Positions 3,898 through 8,073 of a stretch of DNA of 8,073 nt are shown piece by piece. The notes under the pieces were generated by a model, which was not told the DNA's origin, did no database searches, and worked only from the letters and a program-made list of their open reading frames with translations. The DNA comes from Betaproteobacteria bacterium (GTDB lineage Bacteria > Pseudomonadota > Gammaproteobacteria > Burkholderiales > Thiobacillaceae). Every line of letters begins with the position of its first letter. Positions within the stretch are counted from its first letter, which is position 1. Made by a program: the position numbers and the translations under genes. Location of the stretch: assembly GCA_020049245.1 (NCBI GenBank), contig JAIFLB010000102.1, positions 1 through 8,073 on the forward strand, read 5' to 3'.

Positions 3898-6747
3898 TCA
3901 GAGGCTCGCAGTGACTGGTGTAGCTTGTTGCTGGCGCGAGCGCCGCCGGGCGACTACGCCCAGCACGCCCAGGCCAGCCAGCAGCATGGCGTAGGTCGAA
4001 GGCTCGGGCACCGGCAGTGGCGACACGTTGCTGAGCACCTGCAGTCGCACTTCGTCCGCACCGTACACCAGCTTGAATGAAGCCGGGTTTAAGCCGCTGA
4101 AAGTGATGTCGGCGAACGAGCCACTCAGCCCGCCCGCAGCGAACACGAGCTGCAGACTGTCGCCAGCATCATACCTGCACCCTCCGGAGCAGATCAGCGA
4201 CAGCGTGCCGCCCAGCAGCGCACCGCCCTCGATCGCCAACTGGTCATACGTGGAGATGTCATGCAGCTCGATCTCCAGCACGCCTGTCGAGGTCTGCTCG
4301 AAGTTGCCGCTCAGTAACAGGTACCCGGGCGACAGGCCTGGCGCCAGGCGCCCGCTGTTGCTCACATCGGCCTGCACCGTGCCCACGCCCATCAGCGTGC
4401 CGCGGTTGTCCAGCTGGCTGGCCAAAAGCATGCCGCCTCTGACTTGAAGCGTGCCCTCGTCCCAGACCTTGAGCGTACCGCCCACCTGAACCAGGCCGCC
4501 ATCGGCCACTTCCAGGCTGCTACGGCCACCAGCGGTGGTCGCATCACCGCCGACCGACACATTACCGCTGGCCACGAAGGCTGATCCCACACCACTGACG
4601 AACACGCTGCCCTGGCCTGCCGGCCCTTGAAAGAAGCCGCTGGTGGTGGCCGGACCGCCCAGTACCGCGGTGACGGTTTCCACCCGGCCGCCGTCGCGGA
4701 CGGTCAGTTGTCCGGTGGCGTTGCCACCAATCACCATGTTGCCGCTGTTGCCCCAGCGGGTGCCGATGCCTTCGACGATGACATCGCCGTGGCTGCCCCC
4801 GAACCCGCCGAAGCCTGCGTTGCCGCTGTTGACCTGGGCACCGCCGCGCACAGTCATGGCCCCGCTGCTGCCAAAGCCGACGCCCAGCTGATTCGCATTG
4901 AGGATGCGATTTCCTTCGTGAACAAAGCGCTGCTCGCCCGAACTGTCCACAAAGAAGCTGCCGACCACCACGTTGCCGTCCAGCTTGAGGCTGCCACCGC
5001 TCAAAAACACGCTGCTGTTGGCGCCGCCGACAAGACTGCCAGCGGACTTGAGTTTGAGTTGCTGTCCGGCGGACAACAACAGGTTCTCACCCAGCGCACC
5101 GGTCGGGCTCAATGACAGGTTGCCGTTAAGTTCTAGCGTACCAGCGGTCCAGTTCAAGGTGCCGGCAAAACTGTTCAACCCGCCGGCGTCGCCCACCGCG
5201 AAGCTGCCGTTTTTGAGGTTGACCACCGCCCCGGTCACGCCAGCCAAGGTATTGGTCGTGAGCTGGCCACCGTCGATGTTGACGGTGCCCTTGCCCCAAA
5301 GGCGCAGCGTCTGGCCAATGACGACCTTGGCCTGATCGGCGACGGTGAGCATGCCAGTGCCGCCAGCCTGCTGTTCAGTGCCAGCTAGGGTTACGTTACC
5401 TGTGTTGACCCATGTTGAACCGGGGCCCGACACCAGCACCGTGCCGATCACCTGAGCCAAATTGCTTGAGTCGCCAAGGATCGTTCTCCCGGTCAAGACT
5501 GAGCCGCCAGCCAGCACGTTGAGCGTGGACTGGCCACGCAAGTTCAGGTCGATGGCCTCGAGAGACTGACCAGTGGAGATGGTGACAGTGGACGGATTGC
5601 TGAGCAGCGAGGCGAGCGTGAAGTCGGAGACGTTGATGGTCGAGCCGGTGAAGTTCAGCGTCCCTCCGTTCATCTCGAAGAAACCCGAACCTTGGACTCT
5701 CTGGATGTTGCCAACCGTGAGGGTGCCGCCATCGTTCCGGTATCTCGCCACCTGCCCATCTCCTGTGCCCAGGGTCAGTGTCGTGACATTCACCGGGTTA
5801 TTGCTTCTCTGAATGAAGCTGGTATTGCCGATGTTTAAGTCGGTCACCGTCATCGCACCGGCCAGGTTGAAGGTGCCGCCATTGAGGTCGAAGGTGCTGC
5901 TCGCAGCACTTTCTGACGATACTGTGCCTACGTTGAGCGTGCCGCCGTTCATCGTGAAGCGGCCCGTGCCTCCTTCACCGCCAGATCCAAATTCGATGTA
6001 TTTGGCGGTAGTCGTACCAGAGGACTGCTTGTACTCACCGATCGCACCATTAAACGCACCGAGCAAGATATCGGACTCGACGTTGGCTGACCCAGATACC
6101 TCCATCAGCCCTTTTCCATCCAAGCCGACCACAATCCCGGCAGAAAAGCCAACGCTTCCTGCATATGGTGAAATTGCATTCAGCATGCCGCCCGTCATCA
6201 AGTAGCTACCGCTGCTGCCAGTCTTCTCTCCCAAGACGATGAATCCATCCCCTATATCAACGTAATAGTTGAAATCTTGGTTGCCAATTTTCGTACTGAC
6301 TAATTTCCTAACCGGACCGACGTAGATCTCACCGCCGGATTGATTGAGTTTGCCTCGTCCGTTAGTCCCGATGAACATATCGCCAACTTCCAACCGCTTT
6401 CCGGCTGCACTTACATTTAACGTTGCAAACGCCGTACCGGTGCCGTTTATCTGTAGAGCTTCAATCTGGGTAAGTGCTGGCGCCGCCGCGTTGGCGAAGG
6501 TGATCGGCAGGGATGTCTCACCGCTCTGATGCAAAAAAACTATGTCATCAATGCCCGGCGCCGAGAGCGCTGGGCCTGTGGCGGGGAACGAGCCGCTCCA
6601 GCAGTTGCTGCTGAAGTCCTTGGTGCTGCAACCCGAACCGAATGACCAGTATTTGTCCGCTGCACCTGCGGGGGTTCCCGCAAGCGTAAGCAAACCCAGT
6701 GTCATGGCGACAAGCAGAGGTTTCATCGGGGTGGAGCAAGTGTTCAT
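3898..6747 (-). CDS. PEP-CTERM secreted protein with T5SS/PEP-CTERM-associated repeats
   Basis: The product is 949 residues from the ATG at 6747, which has an AGGAA site 6 nt upstream; an upstream in-frame TTG (6774) has no support. Residues 1-29 are a Sec signal peptide (LLVAMTLGLLTLAG core, AGA-A cleavage). The body is Gly/Thr/Ser-rich, with many GxxxxNGGTLNVG-type strands suggesting a beta-helix. The motif VxVxGxG(S/T)x(W/F)xx(S/T)G recurs at 437-450, 656-669 and 715-728, as in T5SS/PEP-CTERM-associated repeats. Residues about 782-850 resemble the end of an autotransporter passenger (GTLMGVGTV, LAPGLSPGYL, YDQLAI, LGGTL). No beta-barrel follows; instead there is VPEPST (913-918), a hydrophobic helix and RRR (934-936), the exosortase sorting signal. 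It is presumably cut and released to the cell surface or exopolysaccharide. The cargo role (adhesion, matrix) is unknown. Cys40/Cys49 and Cys853/Cys857 could form disulfides. Confidence 0.93.
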   Translation of the reverse strand: MNTCSTPMKPLLVAMTLGLLTLAGTPAGAADKYWSFGSGCSTKDFSSNCWSGSFPATGPALSAPGIDDIVFLHQSGETSLPITFANAAAPALTQIEALQINGTGTAFATLNVSAAGKRLEVGDMFIGTNGRGKLNQSGGEIYVGPVRKLVSTKIGNQDFNYYVDIGDGFIVLGEKTGSSGSYLMTGGMLNAISPYAGSVGFSAGIVVGLDGKGLMEVSGSANVESDILLGAFNGAIGEYKQSSGTTTAKYIEFGSGGEGGTGRFTMNGGTLNVGTVSSESAASSTFDLNGGTFNLAGAMTVTDLNIGNTSFIQRSNNPVNVTTLTLGTGDGQVARYRNDGGTLTVGNIQRVQGSGFFEMNGGTLNFTGSTINVSDFTLASLLSNPSTVTISTGQSLEAIDLNLRGQSTLNVLAGGSVLTGRTILGDSSNLAQVIGTVLVSGPGSTWVNTGNVTLAGTEQQAGGTGMLTVADQAKVVIGQTLRLWGKGTVNIDGGQLTTNTLAGVTGAVVNLKNGSFAVGDAGGLNSFAGTLNWTAGTLELNGNLSLSPTGALGENLLLSAGQQLKLKSAGSLVGGANSSVFLSGGSLKLDGNVVVGSFFVDSSGEQRFVHEGNRILNANQLGVGFGSSGAMTVRGGAQVNSGNAGFGGFGGSHGDVIVEGIGTRWGNSGNMVIGGNATGQLTVRDGGRVETVTAVLGGPATTSGFFQGPAGQGSVFVSGVGSAFVASGNVSVGGDATTAGGRSSLEVADGGLVQVGGTLKVWDEGTLQVRGGMLLASQLDNRGTLMGVGTVQADVSNSGRLAPGLSPGYLLLSGNFEQTSTGVLEIELHDISTYDQLAIEGGALLGGTLSLICSGGCRYDAGDSLQLVFAAGGLSGSFADITFSGLNPASFKLVYGADEVRLQVLSNVSPLPVPEPSTYAMLLAGLGVLGVVARRRSRQQQATPVTASL

Positions 6748-6753
6748 GGGTGA

Positions 6754-6758
6754 TTCCT
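6754..6758 (-). promoter_or_regulatory. Ribosome binding site of the PEP-CTERM gene
   Basis: On the - strand AGGAA lies 6 nt before the ATG at 6747. It supports this start over the TTG at 6774 and over the internal ATG at 6726, which has no such site in front. Confidence 0.65.
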
Positions 6759-6824
6759 GATCGGGTTGCGGCAAGGGATGGATTCGACGTGTTCGACAGC
6801 TCGGTCTGCCAGTCTAGAAATTCA

Positions 6825-6840
6825 AGCAACATCCAGGCCA
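6825..6840 (-). promoter_or_regulatory. Sigma-54 (-24/-12) promoter of the PEP-CTERM gene
   Basis: The - strand reads TGGCCTGGATGTTGCT. Against the sigma-54 consensus TGGCACG-N4-TTGCW it matches 10 of 12 defined positions, including the invariant GG and GC with the exact 10-nt spacing between them. Transcription would start near 6814, giving a leader of about 67 nt before the ATG. The match is read directly; promoter activity is inferred, and supported by IHF-like and dyad sites at fitting upstream distances. Many PEP-CTERM genomes encode PrsR, an NtrC-type activator that works with sigma-54. Confidence 0.68.
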
Positions 6841-6858
6841 GCGATATCCGTGTAATTA

Positions 6859-6871
6859 AATCAACTATTTA
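6859..6871 (+). promoter_or_regulatory. IHF binding site (exact consensus match)
   Basis: AATCAACTATTTA matches the IHF consensus WATCAANNNNTTR at every defined position, in an AT-rich stretch. Its centre is about 51 nt upstream of the predicted sigma-54 start. This is the usual place for IHF to bend DNA between a distal activator and sigma-54 polymerase. Confidence 0.6.
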
Positions 6872-6874
6872 CCT

Positions 6875-6902
6875 GCTCACCGCACCACTTGGCCTGGTGA
6901 GC
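6875..6902. promoter_or_regulatory. Inverted repeat GCTCACC-N14-GGTGAGC upstream of the promoter
   Basis: The 7-bp arms at 6875-6881 and 6896-6902 are exact complements. An inner CACCA/TGGTG pair (6883-6887, 6895-6899) offers an alternative dyad. The centre is about 74 nt upstream of the predicted start. It may be a protein-binding site or a hairpin in the recJ read-through transcript; no T-run follows it on the - strand. Confidence 0.4.
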
Positions 6903-6927
6903 GTAAAAAATATCGACAAATTGAGGC

Positions 6928-6940
6928 GACAGACTCTGTC
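6928..6940. promoter_or_regulatory. Perfect dyad GACAGA-C-TCTGTC, candidate activator site
   Basis: Two 6-bp half-sites are perfect inverted copies around one central base. The centre lies about 120 nt upstream of the predicted sigma-54 start, within the range typical for enhancer-binding protein sites. Which protein binds is unknown; a PrsR-type regulator is a reasonable guess from the gene it faces. Confidence 0.45.
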
Positions 6941-7044
6941 ATGGCCCATGCGTGACCCGGAGCATGCGCCTTGACACACCTTTGGCTCGCTCAGTGCCTA
7001 GCCGCACGAGACACCAAGGCAATAGGGGACGCAACGCGGTAATT

Positions 7045-7059
7045 TCACCTTTGTGGTGA
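7045..7059 (-). terminator. Weak hairpin after recJ, possible terminator
   Basis: TCACC (7045-7049) and GGTGA (7055-7059) form a 5-bp stem with a 5-nt loop, 43 nt past the recJ stop codon. On the - strand only AAATT follows, not a T-run, so the call is weak. Confidence 0.2.
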
Positions 7060-7101
7060 GGGCTTACATGAAAGCAGAAATTCGTTGGGCTGCAGTCTGT
7101 T

Positions 7102-8073
7102 TCACACTCCGGCCCAATGTGCCAGATTCAGTTGCAGACTCTTTTTGCCGTTCCATTCGTTCACTTCCAGGCGGTAAACCGCCTGGATTTTTTCCGGCAG
7201 CGCCGTGTCCTGGAAGAACAAAATGGCGTCGGCCTGGATGCCGCCTTTGCTCGTCAGCGGCTGGCTCAAGCTCAGTTTCAAGTGTTTTTCTCCGACCAGC
7301 CGCTGGCTTTGCACGTTGAATTCGCCTTGGAAAAGCGGCGATGGAAATCCCTGACCCCAGACTGCACCGGCCAGACTCAATGCGTTTTCCAGCGTGAATT
7401 CGGCCGCAGTCAGTTCGCCGTCGGTTTCGATGACCCGGGTCAGGTCGGCCGCGGTCAGGCTTTCTTGCGCAACACTTTCGAACAGCGACTTGAACTCATC
7501 GAAACGTTCGCGCCGGATCGATAAACCCGCCGCCGCCGCGTGGCCGCCGAATTTCAGGATCAGGCCGGGCGCGCGCCGGTCCACTGCATCGAGTGCGTCG
7601 CGCAGATGCAGGCCGGGAATGGCGCGGCCGGAACCTTTGAGCAGGCCATCGCCGCCATCGGCAAAGATGATCGTCGGGCGGTGGTGGCGTTCCTTCAGGC
7701 GAGATGCCAGCAAGCCGACCACGCCCTGATGCCAGGCCGGATCGAACAAGGTCAGGCTGGCGCCGTCGGCGACCTTTATGCCGTCGAGCAAGGCCAGCGC
7801 CTGATCCTGCATGTCGGCTTCGATGTCACGCCGGGCGCGGTTGAGTTGATCCAGTTCGCGCGCCAGCGGCAATGCATGCGCCATGTCCTTCGCCAGCAGG
7901 CATTCGATGCCGATGGTCATGTCGGAAAGTCGGCCGGCGGCATTCAGGCGCGGCCCGACGACAAAGCCGAGATCTTCCGCGCCGGCCTTTTCCGACTTGC
8001 GGCCGGCGGCGGCAAACAGCGCCTGGATGCCGGGCCGGGCACGGCCTTCGCGCATGCGCTTCAGGCCCTGAGC
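7102..8073 (-). CDS. recJ: Single-stranded-DNA-specific exonuclease RecJ, C-terminal part
   Basis: RecJ degrades single-stranded DNA 5' to 3' in recombination and repair. The frame is open to base 8073 and ends at TGA (7104-7102), showing 323 residues of a protein that is about 577 long in E. coli. The missing N-terminal portion carries the DHH catalytic motifs. Visible in order (numbering from the first visible codon) are RPGIQALF, GPRLNAAGRL (40-49), HQGVVGLLASRLKERHHRP (115-133), GSGRAIPGLHLRDAL (147-161) and the DHHA1 motif KFGGHAAAAGL (174-184). A C-terminal OB-fold-like domain with LVGEKHLKLSL follows. Identity to known RecJ is obvious, and the 3' end is intact. In many proteobacteria recJ is followed by prfB and lysS; here the next gene on the same strand is the PEP-CTERM gene, 354 nt on. 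Confidence 0.97.
   Translation of the reverse strand, partial: AQGLKRMREGRARPGIQALFAAAGRKSEKAGAEDLGFVVGPRLNAAGRLSDMTIGIECLLAKDMAHALPLARELDQLNRARRDIEADMQDQALALLDGIKVADGASLTLFDPAWHQGVVGLLASRLKERHHRPTIIFADGGDGLLKGSGRAIPGLHLRDALDAVDRRAPGLILKFGGHAAAAGLSIRRERFDEFKSLFESVAQESLTAADLTRVIETDGELTAAEFTLENALSLAGAVWGQGFPSPLFQGEFNVQSQRLVGEKHLKLSLSQPLTSKGGIQADAILFFQDTALPEKIQAVYRLEVNEWNGKKSLQLNLAHWAGV

Larger units (their letters stand above)
6748..7101 (-). other. 354-nt regulatory gap between recJ and the PEP-CTERM gene
   Basis: No gene is seen here. On the - strand it leads into the PEP-CTERM gene and carries, in order, a small hairpin after recJ (7045-7059), a perfect dyad (6928-6940), a longer inverted repeat (6875-6902), an IHF consensus site (6859-6871), a -24/-12 element (6825-6840) and a ribosome binding site (6754-6758). 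The predicted leader, about 67 nt, also contains the direct repeat TTCGAC-GTG-TTCGAC (6783-6797, + strand reading). Confidence 0.75.

Noticed and set aside
4627..5115. Long + strand frame of 162 codons inside the PEP-CTERM gene
   Set aside because: It is antisense to well-supported repeat-rich coding sequence of high G+C; the Ala/Val/Pro-rich product is typical of a mirror frame.
6745..6774. TTG at 6774 as the start of the PEP-CTERM protein (958 residues)
   Set aside because: It would put a polar stretch before the signal peptide and has no ribosome binding site; the ATG at 6747 with AGGAA 6 nt upstream is better.
6971..6999. TTGACA (6971-6976) as a + strand -35 box
   Set aside because: At 17 nt spacing the next hexamer is GTGCCT, not a -10 box, and no + strand gene follows.
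6968..7020. GCCTTG...CAAGGC closed stem of about 53 nt, considered as a tRNA-like or small RNA
   Set aside because: Only a 6-bp closing stem with small internal complementarities (GGCT/AGCC, CTCG/CGAG); no T-loop or anticodon pattern and no terminator.
1..8073. Search for CRISPR arrays, rRNA/tRNA genes, insertion sequences or phage genes
   Set aside because: No regularly spaced repeats, no conserved RNA signatures and no transposase, integrase or phage protein patterns were found on either strand.

Overview
The window looks like a chromosomal segment of a Gram-negative proteobacterium, most likely a beta- or gammaproteobacterium. The evidence is an E. coli-like nudJ-mnmA pair, a periplasmic or outer-membrane M48 protease of the LoiP/BepA kind, a recJ whose product closely resembles the proteobacterial enzyme, and a PEP-CTERM protein, which implies an exosortase and exopolysaccharide-type cell envelope encoded elsewhere. 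No tRNA, rRNA, CRISPR array, transposase or phage gene is visible.

Layout. Positions 1-3431 hold five genes on the + strand: a 5'-truncated DUF4160 gene, a DUF2442 gene, nudJ-like, mnmA, and an M48 metalloprotease with TPR repeats. The gaps are 60, 11, 7 and 30 nt, so the last four genes could be one transcription unit. The DUF4160/DUF2442 pair is clearly poorer in G+C (262 of 540 bases by hand count, about 49%) than mnmA (74 of 120 sampled bases, about 62%), so it looks like an accessory pair placed in front of a housekeeping pair. Positions 3432-3897 are a gene-free zone between convergent genes. It holds several hairpins, including a 68-nt imperfect palindrome of REP/BIME type. Positions 3898-6747 (- strand) encode a 949-residue secreted PEP-CTERM protein with T5SS/PEP-CTERM-associated beta-strand repeats. 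Positions 7102-8073 (- strand) are the C-terminal part of recJ, running off the right edge.

The most notable signal is the 354-nt gap between recJ and the PEP-CTERM gene. Reading toward the PEP-CTERM gene, it contains a perfect 6-1-6 dyad, an exact match to the IHF consensus, and a -24/-12 element (TGGCCTG-N4-TTGCT) in the order and spacing of a sigma-54 promoter with an upstream activator. This fits the known presence of the NtrC-type regulator PrsR, with its kinase PrsK, in PEP-CTERM/exosortase genomes. It suggests that this surface protein is switched on by sigma-54 and an enhancer-binding protein, independently of recJ. The regulatory assignment is inferred from the DNA; the motif matches are directly visible.
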